A DNA stretch of 64,000 bases, from NCBI GenBank assembly GCA_902492235.1, contig CABUKS010000004.1, positions 1 through 64,000 of the forward strand, written 5' to 3'. This DNA comes from an uncultured Collinsella sp. (lineage in GTDB: Bacteria > Actinomycetota > Coriobacteriia > Coriobacteriales > Coriobacteriaceae). Shown here in pieces: positions 43,453 to 56,696 of the stretch. Below the pieces are notes generated by a model. That model did no database searches, had not been told where the DNA came from, and saw only the letters and a program-made list of their open reading frames with translations. Both the position numbers and the translations under genes were made by a program. The first letter of the stretch is position 1. The number at the start of each line of letters is the position of its first letter.

Positions 43453-43670
43453 TGGTCAAAAAGTGGCAAATATGAGTACTGTCACCAATTTAGTAGCAGC
43501 AAAATCGAAAGCAAATTGCCAACTTTGAGCGATTTGAAGAGGTTGAAAGCCGTCAAACGCCCTTTAAAGGGGGCTAGATAAATTGATTATGAGCCCATTT
43601 TCGCTCAGAGCAGGCCGAAAAATATGACACCTCTTTTGCAACAGTACTCATATTTGGCATTTTTTGACCA
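43453..43670. repeat. 218-bp element bounded by 30-bp inverted repeats
   Basis: Arms 43453-43482 and 43641-43670 match at 28 of 30 positions and enclose about 158 AT-richer bp without a gene. Both arms contain GAGTACTG next to a run of A or T. Size and design resemble the 199-bp element at 32768-32966. It occupies the HPr-APC gap. Confidence 0.7.
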
Positions 43671-43698
43671 CAGGGTCCAAAACATGTCTCAAAACACA

Positions 43699-43728
43699 AA
43701 AGGAGGGGCCCGAAGGGCCCCTCCTTAG
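43699..43728 (-). terminator. intrinsic terminator after the APC permease
   Basis: AAGGAGGGGCCC pairs with GGGCCCCTCCTT around a four-base loop, and the minus strand continues TTTGTGTTTTG. Confidence 0.88.
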
Positions 43729-43773
43729 GAAAGGGAATCAAGTTGTTCCTCAGCTGTGAATAAATCCCAGCTT

Positions 43774-45249
<1,476 letters not shown>

Positions 45250-45313
45250 TCATCTATTAAATGTCATCTAAACCCGTCCGAGCTGCAAGTGCAAACACGG
45301 ACGGCGCACCTGC

Positions 45314-45357
45314 TAAGGGGAATGGGGAAAAGGGAGTCAACAAAGCCATCCCCCTTA
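45314..45357 (-). terminator. hairpin after ebgC
   Basis: TAAGGGGAATGG pairs with CCATCCCCCTTA with one mismatch, 34 bp after the ebgC stop. The U-tract is weak. Confidence 0.5.
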
Positions 45358-45390
45358 ACGGCGCGAAGCAAACGTCCAGGCGGACGAATA

Positions 45391-45846
45391 CTACTTGTTG
45401 GGGAAGGAATAACCTTCGACCGTCACGTGCAGTACCACGACGCGGGGATCCGCGGCATCGGCCACGACACGGTAGGCCTCGTCAATTTCGACGACGGCAA
45501 CGCCGCCGGCGGGAATCGTCACGGTCTCCCCCGCCCCCTCAAAGCGCTCGCGATCATCGATATCGCTGTAAGCGCGGGTGCAGGTGAGGCCTGCCTTGGG
45601 GGCAACCTCGACGGTCAGGTCGCCGTCGAGCGGAGCGAGCACGGCATGGTAGCGACGGTGACCGACCAGGTCGGCGGTTGCGGCCTCGCGGGCATAGACC
45701 CACCAGTACACCAGCGAGTCGCCGATGGAGTACGCCACATCGTGCTGCAGTTCAGAAACGCCGTCGAGCGCCTGGCCGGTACGCATCCACTTCTTGACGG
45801 ACTTCATCTGAGCGTCGAAATCGGCGCGCGAGTTAAAGACATGCAT
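45391..45846 (-). CDS. ebgC: evolved beta-galactosidase small subunit
   Basis: 151 aa of the EbgC/YhcH/YiaL cupin-like family. Typical segments are LVGHRRYHAVLAPLDGDLTVEVAP and TVTIPAGGVAVVEIDEAYRV. EbgC associates with EbgA and is needed for full beta-galactosidase activity. It starts 3 bp after the ebgA stop, using GGAGG inside the ebgA end, so the pair is translationally coupled. Confidence 0.9.
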   Translation of the reverse strand: MHVFNSRADFDAQMKSVKKWMRTGQALDGVSELQHDVAYSIGDSLVYWWVYAREAATADLVGHRRYHAVLAPLDGDLTVEVAPKAGLTCTRAYSDIDDRERFEGAGETVTIPAGGVAVVEIDEAYRVVADAADPRVVVLHVTVEGYSFPNK

Positions 45847-45849
45847 GGC

Positions 45850-48870
<3,021 letters not shown>

Positions 48871-48890
48871 TCATCATCGTAGTGATTCTT

Positions 48891-48993
48891 GTGCAACCGG
48901 TTGTCCTTATCTTACGGGCGATGCAAAAAACTGTGCAACCGGTTGTCCGCTGAACGGTCGATTTGGCCGGGTTAACGGTGCAACCGGTTGTAC
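48891..48993. promoter_or_regulatory. three LacI2 operators and promoter of ebgA
   Basis: GTGCAACCGGTTGTCC occurs at 48891-48906 and 48933-48948, and GTGCAACCGGTTGTAC at 48978-48993. Centres are 42 and 45 bp apart, about four helical turns, favouring looping. On the minus strand, -35 TTGCAC (48933-48938) and -10 TAAGAT (48909-48914) are separated by 18 bp. The neighbouring LacI gene is divergent. Confidence 0.85.
48951..48978 (-). promoter_or_regulatory. copy B of the 28-bp AACGG-N16-AACGG motif
   Basis: It starts TGAACGGTCGATTT, identical to copy A over 14 bases, and ends TAACGG. It lies between operators 2 and 3, 12 bp beyond the ebgA -35, ten bases (about one helical turn) closer than in copies A, C and E. 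Confidence 0.65.
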
Positions 48994-49234
48994 AATCGCA
49001 ACACTTATGTCACCCTGAGTATCGAAACTCAGCACAAGACATCGTTCTTAAGCTCGTAGGCAACCTCCACGCCCGCTGATATCTCACCCACACGAGACGT
49101 ATTCGATTTCGGCTTGGTTGCAAAACGACACCGGTCACCGGATATCATGAACGCTGTTCAGGCGCACTATAGTAAGCTGTATCCGCACTAGCCCGTATCA
49201 GTGACAACATCGACCGCATTTTCCAGGAGACGCC

Positions 49235-50251
49235 ATGACACAACCAGTTCGCACCGCACCTACGCTTGCCGAGGTTGCCGCAGCTGCCGGCGTGTCGCGC
49301 TCCACGGCATCGCGCGCCCTCAACGATTCGCCCCGCATTAGCGAGGAAACCAAAAAGCGCGTCCGCGCGGCGGCCAAGGAAGTCAATTTTGTCCCCAACG
49401 CTCGTGGCCGAGCGCTCGCTGTCGGGCGCACGGAAATCATCGCCGTGCTCGTGACCGAGCCTCTGAGTGAACTCTTCAGCGACCCCACCTATAGCGAGTT
49501 TTTGAGCGGCATTACCGAGGAACTGTCGGAGTCGTCCTATCTGCCCGTTATCTTGCAGGCGTCTTCTACGCATGAGCGCAACCGCGCACGCGAGCACTTT
49601 GAGCGCCGCTCGTTCGACGCCGTGATCGACGTCTCTCCCTACAAAGGCAGCGAGCTGCTCGAGGTGCTGCGCGAGCTGGGCGTACCCACCGTGTTGTGCG
49701 GCCAGCTCGAGGGCCACCCCTATCGCGATGTGTTCTCGACGGTCTACTCTGACGACGAAGAGGGCGGACATTTTGCGGCACTCGCCATGAAGGATCGCGG
49801 GCGCAAAGATATCGTCGCCGTGTTGGGACCGCAAGACAACCCCGCTGTTGTCGACCGCCTGCGCGGCTACCGCGCCGTCTTGGGCGAAGACCTCCCAGAC
49901 GCAAACGTTATCTATACCGGCTGGAACAGCGGAGACGGCTATCAGGCCATGCACCAGATCCTCGCGCGCGAGATTGCTTTCGATGGCGTGCTCTGCGGAT
50001 CGGACCGTATCGCGGCTGGCGTCATCACCGCACTCAACGAGGCAGGCCTATCCGTTCCTGCGGACGTTTCTGTCGTCGGCTTCGACGATCACGAGATTGC
50101 GGCGCGCTGCGTCCCCGCGCTCACGACCGTCCGCCAGCCCCTGCGCGAAGAAGGACACATGGCCGCCAACATTGCGCTCGACATGATCAAGGGTGCCGAG
50201 CCCACCACCACCGTCATGCACATGCAGCTCGTTCAGAGAGACTCGCTATAA
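49235..50251 (+). CDS. LacI family repressor of the ebg operon
   Basis: 338 aa. Helix-turn-helix PTLAEVAAAAGVSRSTASRAL at residues about 9-30, then ARGRALAVGRTEIIAVLV entering the effector domain. The C-terminal effector lobe includes AIAFDGVLCGSDRIAAGVI-type sequence and VVGFDDHEIA. Divergent from ebgA with three GCAACCGGTTG palindromes between, so it should repress ebgAC and probably itself. AGGAGACG precedes the ATG at 49235. The inducer is likely a galactoside. Confidence 0.9.
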   Translation: MTQPVRTAPTLAEVAAAAGVSRSTASRALNDSPRISEETKKRVRAAAKEVNFVPNARGRALAVGRTEIIAVLVTEPLSELFSDPTYSEFLSGITEELSESSYLPVILQASSTHERNRAREHFERRSFDAVIDVSPYKGSELLEVLRELGVPTVLCGQLEGHPYRDVFSTVYSDDEEGGHFAALAMKDRGRKDIVAVLGPQDNPAVVDRLRGYRAVLGEDLPDANVIYTGWNSGDGYQAMHQILAREIAFDGVLCGSDRIAAGVITALNEAGLSVPADVSVVGFDDHEIAARCVPALTTVRQPLREEGHMAANIALDMIKGAEPTTTVMHMQLVQRDSL

Positions 50252-50257
50252 GAAACT

Positions 50258-50458
50258 GGGGCAGGCTTTCCGCCAAACAGTTGTTGCGGAAAGCCTGTCC
50301 CGTTTGAGCGCTCATTCTGGGGCACAGTTTCCGTTAGACAGCTCAACCGGAAACTGTGCCCCATTATTTTGCCGAATACTGGGTCGCGCTTTCCCAGAGG
50401 ACCCCCTTTGGGAAAGCGCGACCCCTTCTGGACGCAAATTCCGGGTCGTAGTTTCCGC
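50258..50458. repeat. tandem array of hairpins with 61-62 bp period
   Basis: Three near-perfect stems (50258-50273/50286-50301; 50319-50333/50348-50362; 50381-50395/50410-50424) and a lone left arm at 50443-50458 start 61, 62 and 62 bp apart. All left arms fit GGG[G/T]C-N4-TTTCC while the rest differs. The array lies between the convergent lacI2 and aspS genes and may also terminate lacI2 (ATTATTTT follows hairpin 2). Confidence 0.8.
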
Positions 50459-50506
50459 GACGCCCAGTCGACCTATACCCTCGCAACCTCGGCGTATAAA
50501 AAACGA

Positions 50507-50533
50507 GGGAAGACACACGTCCTTCCCTCGTTG
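50507..50533 (-). terminator. intrinsic terminator of aspS
   Basis: AACGAGGGAAG pairs with CTTCCCTCGTT around ACACACGTC-like loop bases, and the minus strand continues TTTTTTATAC. Confidence 0.85.
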
Positions 50534-50555
50534 CAAGCAAGATGTAGCCGCTCGC

Positions 50556-52343
50556 CTACATCAGGCGCAGGCTGACGTCCTTGAGCTGGGCGCCGCTAAC
50601 GGCACTCGGGGCGCCCGACATAAGGTCGGAGCCGCTGGCCGTCTTGGGAAACGCCATGACGTCGCGGATGGAGTCGGAACCGGCGAGCAGCATGCACACG
50701 CGGTCCAGGCCCAGAGCGAAACCGCCCATCGGGGGCGCACCAAACTTGAGGGCCTCCATGAGGAAGCCAAACTGAGACTCGGCGCGCTCCTCGGTAAAGC
50801 CCAGGAGCTTGAGCATGGACATCTGCATCTCGGCGTTGTGGATACGCATACCGCCACCGCCGGCCTCAAAGCCGTCCATGACAAAGTCGTAGGTGCACGA
50901 ACCGGCCGCCAGCGGATCGGCCTCGATCTTGGCGATGTCGGTCTCGGTCGGCAGGGTAAAGGGCTGATGCTCGGCAGCATAGGCCTTGCGGTCCTCGTCC
51001 CAATGGAACAGCGGGAAATTGACGACCCACAGGAAGTCGTGGCCCTCGCGCTTGATCTCGAGTGCGTTGGCCATGTGCGAACGCATGCCGCCCAGGATCT
51101 CGTCGGAGAGCAGGCGCGGGCCGGCGGCGAACATCACAAGGTCGCCGGGCTCGACGTCCATGCGCTCGCGCAGAGCGGCCATCTCCTCGTCCGAGAAGAA
51201 CTTGACGATGGGGCTGTTGATGGAGCCGTCCTCGCGGAAGGCGATCCATGCCAGGCCCTTGGCGCCAAACGTGGAGGCCACGCCGGCGAGCTTATCGATC
51301 TTGGCACGTGCCCAGGCACCGGCGCCCTTGGCGTTGATGGCCTTGACGACGGAGCCCTCCTCGTTTGCGGCAGTCGCAAAGACCTTGAACTTGGAGTTGG
51401 CAAAGATGTCGGTCAGGTCGACCAGGTGCATGCCATAGCGGGTATCGGGCTTGTCGGAGCCATAGGTGTCCATGGCATCCCAGTAGTTCATACGACGCAG
51501 CGGCGTGGGCATCTCGACACCCATGCGGCCGAAGGCATCGGCAAGAACCTCTTCGAGCGCGCTCATGACATCGTTCTGGTCCACGAAGGACATCTCGATA
51601 TCGACCTGAGTGAACTCGGGCTGGCGGTCGGCACGCAGGTCCTCGTCGCGGAAGCACTTGGCAACCTGGTAGTAGCGCTCGACGCCACCGACCATGAGCA
51701 GCTGCTTCAGGAGCTGCGGGGACTGCGGCAGGGCGTAGAAGTTACCCGGCTGGATGCGGCTGGGGACGATGAAGTCGCGGGCGCCCTCGGGCGTGGACTT
51801 GAACAGGGAGGGCGTCTCGACCTCCATGAACTCACGGTTGTGCAGCGCCTCGCGAATGGCAAAGGTGAAGTCGGAGCGCAGCTTGAGGTTGGCCATCATT
51901 TCGGGACGACGGAGGTCCAGATAGCGATAGCGCAGGCGGGTGTCCTCGCTGGTCTCGATGCCGTCCTCGATCTGGAACGGCGGGGTGACGGACGTGTTGA
52001 GCACCTCGGCGTGGTCGGTCAGGACCTCAATCTCGCCGGTCGCGAGCTTGGTGTTGGTGGTCTCCTCGCCACGGGAGCGCACGACGCCGTGGATCTTGAT
52101 GGGCCACTCGGGACGCATGGTCTCGGCGATCTTAAAGGCGTCGCCGTCGGAGTGCTCGGGGTCGAAGGTGAGCTGCGTGATGCCCTCGCGGTCGCGAAGG
52201 TCGCAGAAAATAAGGCCGCCGTGGTCACGGCGACGGCTCACCCAACCGGTGAGGGTGACCTCTTCGCCCACGTTCTCGCGGCGAAGCTCGCCGCAGGTAC
52301 GGGTGTGCATGGAATGCTCGTCGATGGGACGGGTCTGGCTCAT
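50556..52343 (-). CDS. aspS: aspartyl-tRNA synthetase
   Basis: 595 aa, bacterial length. The N-terminal OB-fold anticodon domain has VTLTGWVSRRRDHGGLIFCDL. Class II motif 2 CFRDEDLRADRQPEFTQVDIE and motif 3 GFALGLDRVCMLL are clear, with the bacterial GAD insert between. It charges tRNA-Asp in the cytoplasm; whether it also charges tRNA-Asn cannot be read here. AGGAGG precedes the ATG at 52343. A GCCGCCC/GGGCGGC hairpin lies in the leader (about 52365-52395); no T-box features were seen. Confidence 0.95.
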   Translation of the reverse strand: MSQTRPIDEHSMHTRTCGELRRENVGEEVTLTGWVSRRRDHGGLIFCDLRDREGITQLTFDPEHSDGDAFKIAETMRPEWPIKIHGVVRSRGEETTNTKLATGEIEVLTDHAEVLNTSVTPPFQIEDGIETSEDTRLRYRYLDLRRPEMMANLKLRSDFTFAIREALHNREFMEVETPSLFKSTPEGARDFIVPSRIQPGNFYALPQSPQLLKQLLMVGGVERYYQVAKCFRDEDLRADRQPEFTQVDIEMSFVDQNDVMSALEEVLADAFGRMGVEMPTPLRRMNYWDAMDTYGSDKPDTRYGMHLVDLTDIFANSKFKVFATAANEEGSVVKAINAKGAGAWARAKIDKLAGVASTFGAKGLAWIAFREDGSINSPIVKFFSDEEMAALRERMDVEPGDLVMFAAGPRLLSDEILGGMRSHMANALEIKREGHDFLWVVNFPLFHWDEDRKAYAAEHQPFTLPTETDIAKIEADPLAAGSCTYDFVMDGFEAGGGGMRIHNAEMQMSMLKLLGFTEERAESQFGFLMEALKFGAPPMGGFALGLDRVCMLLAGSDSIRDVMAFPKTASGSDLMSGAPSAVSGAQLKDVSLRLM

Positions 52344-52599
52344 ACCAGTGATCCTCCTTTATGGATCTGTGCCGCCCCGTGTCGTTCCGGGCGGCGTCGT
52401 ACAGATTTGCCCAGCCTGCGTAAACCGCGCAGCCAGACATGGCGTTCTATCTTATCGCACCTGTGTCGATGTGCCGCGGAAAAGTGGCTCCTGCCCAAAG
52501 ACTTGACGGAGACGAAACAATTGATGCGTCGCGGCACCCGTCTGCACGCGTCACGTGCGACAATATGCCCCAATAAAACAGCACTTGGAAAGGCCCGTC

Positions 52600-53235
52600 A
52601 TGACTGCACGGCTCATTGTTATGGATATCGACTCCACGCTCATCAACCAGGAGGTCATCGACCTGTTGGGCGAGGAGGCCGGCGTAGGCGAGCAAGTGGC
52701 GAAGATCACTGAGCGCGCCATGCGCGGCGAACTGGACTTTAAGCAGGCGCTCGAGGAGCGCGTGGGGCTGCTTGCCGGCTTGGACGAGAGTGTGTTCGAG
52801 CGTACCTTTGAGCGCGTGACGTTTACTCCTGGCGCGCTGGAGCTTGTGCGCTCAGCGCACAGCAAGGGCTGGAAGGTCGGCGTGGTAAGCGGCGGCTTCC
52901 ATGAGGTGGCCGACAAGATCGTGGCCGCCGCGGGCATCGATTTTTGCCTGGCTAACCGCCTAGAGGTCGTGGACGGCAAGCTCACCGGTAAGCTGGCGGC
53001 AGACATCGTGACCAAGGAATCCAAGCTCATCCAGCTGCTGGATTGGGCGGTTGAGTGCGGTGTCGACATGGCCCACACCGTCGCGATCGGTGACGGCGCC
53101 AACGACATCCCCATGATTCAGGCCGCGGGCACGGGCATCGCGTTTTGCGCCAAGCCCAAGACGCGCGAAGCCGCCCCGTTTGCCATCGATGAGCGCAACC
53201 TGATGCTCGCCATGGACATCATCCTGCGCGACTAG
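52600..53235 (+). CDS. serB: phosphoserine phosphatase, HAD family
   Basis: 211 aa. HAD motif I MDIDST (D9, D11), motif II VSGGF, and motif III/IV GDGANDIPM with upstream Lys in KLIQLLDW-type context. This order and size fit SerB, which releases serine from phosphoserine. The ATG at 52600 follows GGAAAGG; the frame's earlier start at 52555 lacks support. It stands alone between aspS and larB. Related HAD phosphatases with other substrates are possible. Confidence 0.85.
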   Translation: MTARLIVMDIDSTLINQEVIDLLGEEAGVGEQVAKITERAMRGELDFKQALEERVGLLAGLDESVFERTFERVTFTPGALELVRSAHSKGWKVGVVSGGFHEVADKIVAAAGIDFCLANRLEVVDGKLTGKLAADIVTKESKLIQLLDWAVECGVDMAHTVAIGDGANDIPMIQAAGTGIAFCAKPKTREAAPFAIDERNLMLAMDIILRD

Positions 53236-53349
53236 TCGATCCTTCTAACAAGAGAATCAGTCTGTCCTATAGTTTCCGAACAATTTTGTCTTAGTGTTCG
53301 GAAACATACCCTTTGAGTGCTAGACTTTGCGCCGTCGAAGGGAACATAT

Positions 53350-54132
53350 ATGGATAAGCGAGATCTTGAGCAATTGCTGAGCGATGTTGCCGGCGGAGTA
53401 GTCACCCCGGCAGTCGCCCTCACGCGCCTCCAGACGGCGCCAACCGCCGATCTGGGTTTTGCGCAGCTCGATCTTTCGCGCGGAGTGCGCCAGGGAGCCG
53501 GCGAGGTTGTCTACGGTGCCGGTAAAACCGCCGAGCAAATTGCCGCCATTATCAAAGCATTACTCGATGCAGGCCAGGAGCGCATCCTGGTCACACGCTT
53601 AGATGCCGAAAAAGCCGCGCGCACCGCTGAGCTTCTCGTCAGCGACATCGACCTGGGATATGTCCCGGACGCACAGCTCGCCCTCGTGGGCGGTAAGCCC
53701 TCCCCTACCGGCAACGGACGCATCGTCGTCGCCTGCGCCGGCACGAGCGACCTGCCCGTCGCCGAGGAAGCCGCATTGACGGCCGAATTCTATGGCAACG
53801 AGGTCGACCGCCTCTACGACGTGGGTGTCGCCGGCCTGCACCGTCTACTCGCGCATGCCGAGGAGCTTGCCCAGGCACAGGTGGCCATCGCCATTGCCGG
53901 CATGGAGGGCGCACTGGCGAGCGTTGTCGGCGGCCTGGTGAGCTGTCCGGTCATCGCCGTTCCCACCAGCGTGGGTTACGGCGCGAGCTTTGGTGGCGTA
54001 GCCGCGCTGCTCGCCATGCTCAACTCCTGCGCCAGCGGCGTTTCGGTCGTCAATATCGACAACGGCTTTGGCGCCGCCTACCAGGCAAGTCTTATTAATC
54101 ATCTGAACGCCGGCACGTCTCGCGCCCGTTAA
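53350..54132 (+). CDS. larB: LarB, nickel-pincer cofactor carboxylase/hydrolase
   Basis: 260 aa. The C-terminal PurE-like domain has IVVACAGTSDLPVAEEAALT and AIAGMEGALASVVGGLVSCP with VGYGASFGGVAALLAMLNSC. LarB carboxylates nicotinic acid adenine dinucleotide and cleaves the phosphoanhydride in the first step of the nickel-pincer nucleotide pathway. The ATG at 53350 follows AAGGGAAC. It lies 10 bp before larC. LarE, the sulphur-insertion enzyme, is not in the window. Confidence 0.92.
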   Translation: MDKRDLEQLLSDVAGGVVTPAVALTRLQTAPTADLGFAQLDLSRGVRQGAGEVVYGAGKTAEQIAAIIKALLDAGQERILVTRLDAEKAARTAELLVSDIDLGYVPDAQLALVGGKPSPTGNGRIVVACAGTSDLPVAEEAALTAEFYGNEVDRLYDVGVAGLHRLLAHAEELAQAQVAIAIAGMEGALASVVGGLVSCPVIAVPTSVGYGASFGGVAALLAMLNSCASGVSVVNIDNGFGAAYQASLINHLNAGTSRAR

Positions 54133-54142
54133 GGAGCATTTC

Positions 54143-55054
54143 ATGTCTAACCATCAGCACACGCTTATCATCGACGGCACCTCGGGCATCAGCGGCGATA
54201 TGACCGTCGCGGCCCTGCTCGACCTGGGCGCCAGCGAGGAGCACCTGCGCGAACAGCTCGCCACACTGCCGGTCGACGGCTTTACGATCGCCGTCACGCG
54301 CGTAAACAAGCATGGCATCGACGCCTGCGATTTCGACGTTCAGCTGGCAGAAGAGCTCGAGAACCACGACCACGACATGGCATGGCTCTACGGCAACGAA
54401 GCAGCTGCCGAGCACACGCACGAGCACGAGCACCACCATCATGACCATGACGAGCATGAGCACTGCCATGAGCATGATCATGAGACCCACGGCCATGGCC
54501 ACGAGGGTCACCATCACGCCCACCACCATCACCACCGTTCTTTGGCGGACGTCACCGCCATCATCGACGGCTCGCAGTTAAGCGATGGCGCCAAGCGTCG
54601 TGCGCACGCCATCTTTACCGCGCTCGCCGCCTCCGAGGCCAAGGCCCACGGCAAAACGCCCGAGACCGTCATGTTCCACGAGGTAGGCGCCGTCGATTCC
54701 ATCGTCGACGTCTGCTCTGTCGCCATCTGCCTCGATGACCTGGGCATCGAGGATATTGTCGTCGAGTCGCTCTCCGAGGGCCACGGCACCATCCACTGTG
54801 CCCACGGCCTCATGCCCATTCCCGTCCCCGCTGTCGTCAACCTGTGCCAGGCGGGCAATATCGCCCTCACGCCTGCACCGGTCGCCGGCGAGCTCGTGAC
54901 GCCCACGGGCGCCGCCATCGTCACCGCGCTGTGTACGTCCGACCAACTGCCCTCACGCTACCGCATCGAAGCCGTCGGCTACGGCGCTGGCAAGCGCCCC
55001 TACGAGGGTTGCTCCGGTACGCTCCGCTGCCTGCTCGTTCACGCGGACGCATAG
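54143..55054 (+). CDS. larC: LarC-like nickel insertion protein lacking the C-terminal part
   Basis: 303 aa. The N-terminal IIDGTSGISGDMTVAALLDLG and the VMFHEVGAVDSIVDVCSVAI region are LarC1-like. Residues 91-131 are strongly His-rich, a nickel-storage type insert common in nickel chaperones. The protein stops at 303 aa after RYRIEAVGYGAGKRPYEGCS, whereas complete LarC has a further C-terminal LarC2 part of roughly 140 aa. No LarC2 sequence is visible in other frames because a TetR gene starts at 55057. This is either a LarC1-only form or a truncated gene. Confidence 0.85.
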   Translation: MSNHQHTLIIDGTSGISGDMTVAALLDLGASEEHLREQLATLPVDGFTIAVTRVNKHGIDACDFDVQLAEELENHDHDMAWLYGNEAAAEHTHEHEHHHHDHDEHEHCHEHDHETHGHGHEGHHHAHHHHHRSLADVTAIIDGSQLSDGAKRRAHAIFTALAASEAKAHGKTPETVMFHEVGAVDSIVDVCSVAICLDDLGIEDIVVESLSEGHGTIHCAHGLMPIPVPAVVNLCQAGNIALTPAPVAGELVTPTGAAIVTALCTSDQLPSRYRIEAVGYGAGKRPYEGCSGTLRCLLVHADA

Positions 55055-55056
55055 CC

Positions 55057-55596
55057 ATGGATGCCCGCAAGGCAAAAAGCCGCGCTGCCATCGTTTCGGC
55101 GTTCTCCGAGCTGCTGCGCGAAGAGGACTACGGCAAGATCACCGTCGGCGACATCATCGCGCGCGCCCACGTAGGCCGCGCGACATTCTACGGCCTCTTT
55201 AAGAGCAAAGACGACCTACTGTCCGAGCTCGTGAGCGACATCTGCACCCACGCCCTCGACGACGATGGTACGCCGCTCGACGACCCACTCGTGCAAGTCG
55301 AGCATATCCTCAACAACCTCTGGGAACGCCGTCAGGGCGTTCGAGCCCTCGTAGCCGGCGCCGGCTCACGCGTCTTCGCCGACTGCCTCCGCAAGACCAT
55401 CATGTCGCGCGCAGCCGAAACCGTCCCCGTCGACCCCGCAGGCCCCGCCGCCACCATGGACCGCAGCTTCTTACTACACCACATAGCCTCAAGCTTCGTA
55501 GGAATGGTCCAATGGTGGGCCTGGCACAACTTCCAAGCAGCCAAAGCCGACGTAGCCAAAGACTACCTATCAGCCATTAAGCCTCTCTTCAACTGA
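55057..55596 (+). CDS. TetR/AcrR family regulator
   Basis: 179 aa. The N-terminal helix-turn-helix spans about 8-55 with FSELLREEDYGKITVGDIIA and HVGRATFYGLFKSKDDLL. The C-terminal domain (about 70-179) is a DUF-like TetR ligand module with HIASSFVGMVQWWAWHNF. The ATG at 55057 is 2 bp after the larC stop, so it is co-transcribed with larBC. It probably controls the lar genes or a neighbouring transporter; the ligand is unknown. Confidence 0.85.
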   Translation: MDARKAKSRAAIVSAFSELLREEDYGKITVGDIIARAHVGRATFYGLFKSKDDLLSELVSDICTHALDDDGTPLDDPLVQVEHILNNLWERRQGVRALVAGAGSRVFADCLRKTIMSRAAETVPVDPAGPAATMDRSFLLHHIASSFVGMVQWWAWHNFQAAKADVAKDYLSAIKPLFN

Positions 55597-55774
55597 GTAA
55601 ACCCCTCATCCCAAAGTTCCGACCTCATCTCAAAGCGCCGCCCCAACCCAAAGCACAATCCATCCCAAAGTGTCGACAGAAGCCCAACGCCCCTACCAGC
55701 AACAAGCCCCTCCCATCCAAATTCAGATATATATTGGGTTGCTTGTACGAACGCAACAAAGATCCCGCAGCTGT

Positions 55775-55889
55775 CCGCATGGGGTAACTTCCCAGCGCAT
55801 TCCGCAGGACGCAAAAAGGCTCGCCGCACGAAGTGCGCAGCGAGCCTTTTTGCATGTCCGAGGACGCGCTGGGAAGTTACCCCATGCGG
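55775..55889. other. nested hairpin element, copy 1
   Basis: The outer arms 55775-55798 and 55866-55889 are a perfect 24-bp inverted repeat. Inside, ATTCCGCA (55799-55806) faces GAGGAC (55860-55865). GGAC (55807-55810) pairs with GTCC (55856-55859), with AT bulged at 55854-55855. A 14-bp inner stem (55811-55824/55840-55853) with A5 and T5 runs and a CGCAC-GAA-GTGCG tip complete it. It lies between the convergent TetR and larD genes and should terminate both. Confidence 0.85.
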
Positions 55890-55915
55890 CCAGCGGACAA
55901 CTATGTAGCCTCAGA

Positions 55916-56647
55916 CTAGAACATGCCCAAGAAACCATGCACAAACAGCGCGGCCAGAGCGGCACCGACAAACGGAGCGATGCCAGGAACAAGCAGGCCA
56001 TACTTCCAGTTGTTGTCGGCCTTGTTCTTGATCGGCAGCACCTGATAGGCCATGCGAGGACCAAGGTCACGAGCCTGGTTCATGGCGAAGCCAGTAATGC
56101 CGCCCATGCCCATGCCAACAGCCCAAACGATCAGACCGACGCAGATAGCGAGCATCAAAACGTTCTCGCCGGCACGGCTAGCGGTAGCCAGGATGGCGCT
56201 GATGAACACAAAGGTGCAGATAGCCTCGCAGAAGAAGTTGCGGGCATAGTTGGTGCCCTCGGTGGTGGGGTTGGTCGAGAAGATGTTGCGCTGGGCAATA
56301 GGGTCGACGACGCCGTCGGAAGCCTTGAACTCATCGGCATACATCAACCACGCGATCACGGCGCCCACAAAGCCGCCGAGCATATCGGCAATCATGAAGG
56401 GGATGCAGCTGCTCCACGGCACCAGGCCCACGATGCACTGGGCAAGCACCATGGCGGGGTTCATGCACACGGCGCCGCCAAAGATAAACAAGGCGACCGA
56501 GATGCCAAAAGACCAGGTGGTGATGGCAAACATGTGGCCGGAGCCCTGATACTTGGTGCCCTTAAGCACGGTATCGCAGTGCACGCCCACGCCAAAGATG
56601 ATCATGAGGGCCGTTGCGCCGAATTCGCAGAGGAGTTTGGTAAGCAT
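55916..56647 (-). CDS. larD: MIP family channel, LarD-like lactate facilitator
   Basis: 243 aa with six helices and two half-helices. The NPA boxes appear as MNPAMVLAQ (first) and FAMNQARDLGPRM (second, with NQA in place of NPA). The GlpF-type D-loop region is present. In lar loci this channel (LarD) lets lactic acid cross the membrane. It is followed by no other gene on its strand; larA is 49 bp upstream. AAGGTTTT precedes the ATG at 56647. Confidence 0.85.
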   Translation of the reverse strand: MLTKLLCEFGATALMIIFGVGVHCDTVLKGTKYQGSGHMFAITTWSFGISVALFIFGGAVCMNPAMVLAQCIVGLVPWSSCIPFMIADMLGGFVGAVIAWLMYADEFKASDGVVDPIAQRNIFSTNPTTEGTNYARNFFCEAICTFVFISAILATASRAGENVLMLAICVGLIVWAVGMGMGGITGFAMNQARDLGPRMAYQVLPIKNKADNNWKYGLLVPGIAPFVGAALAALFVHGFLGMF

Positions 56648-56696
56648 AAAACCTTATCTTTCTTGTCGGTTATAAACGGTTCGTTTAGGCCGCGTA

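Noticed and set aside
52344..52599. T-box leader before aspS
   Set aside because: Only a simple GCCGCCC/GGGCGGC hairpin is visible; no T-box bulge or specifier stem was found.
50193..52712. Open frame of 839 codons on the plus strand
   Set aside because: Crosses the hairpin array and then runs antisense to aspS.
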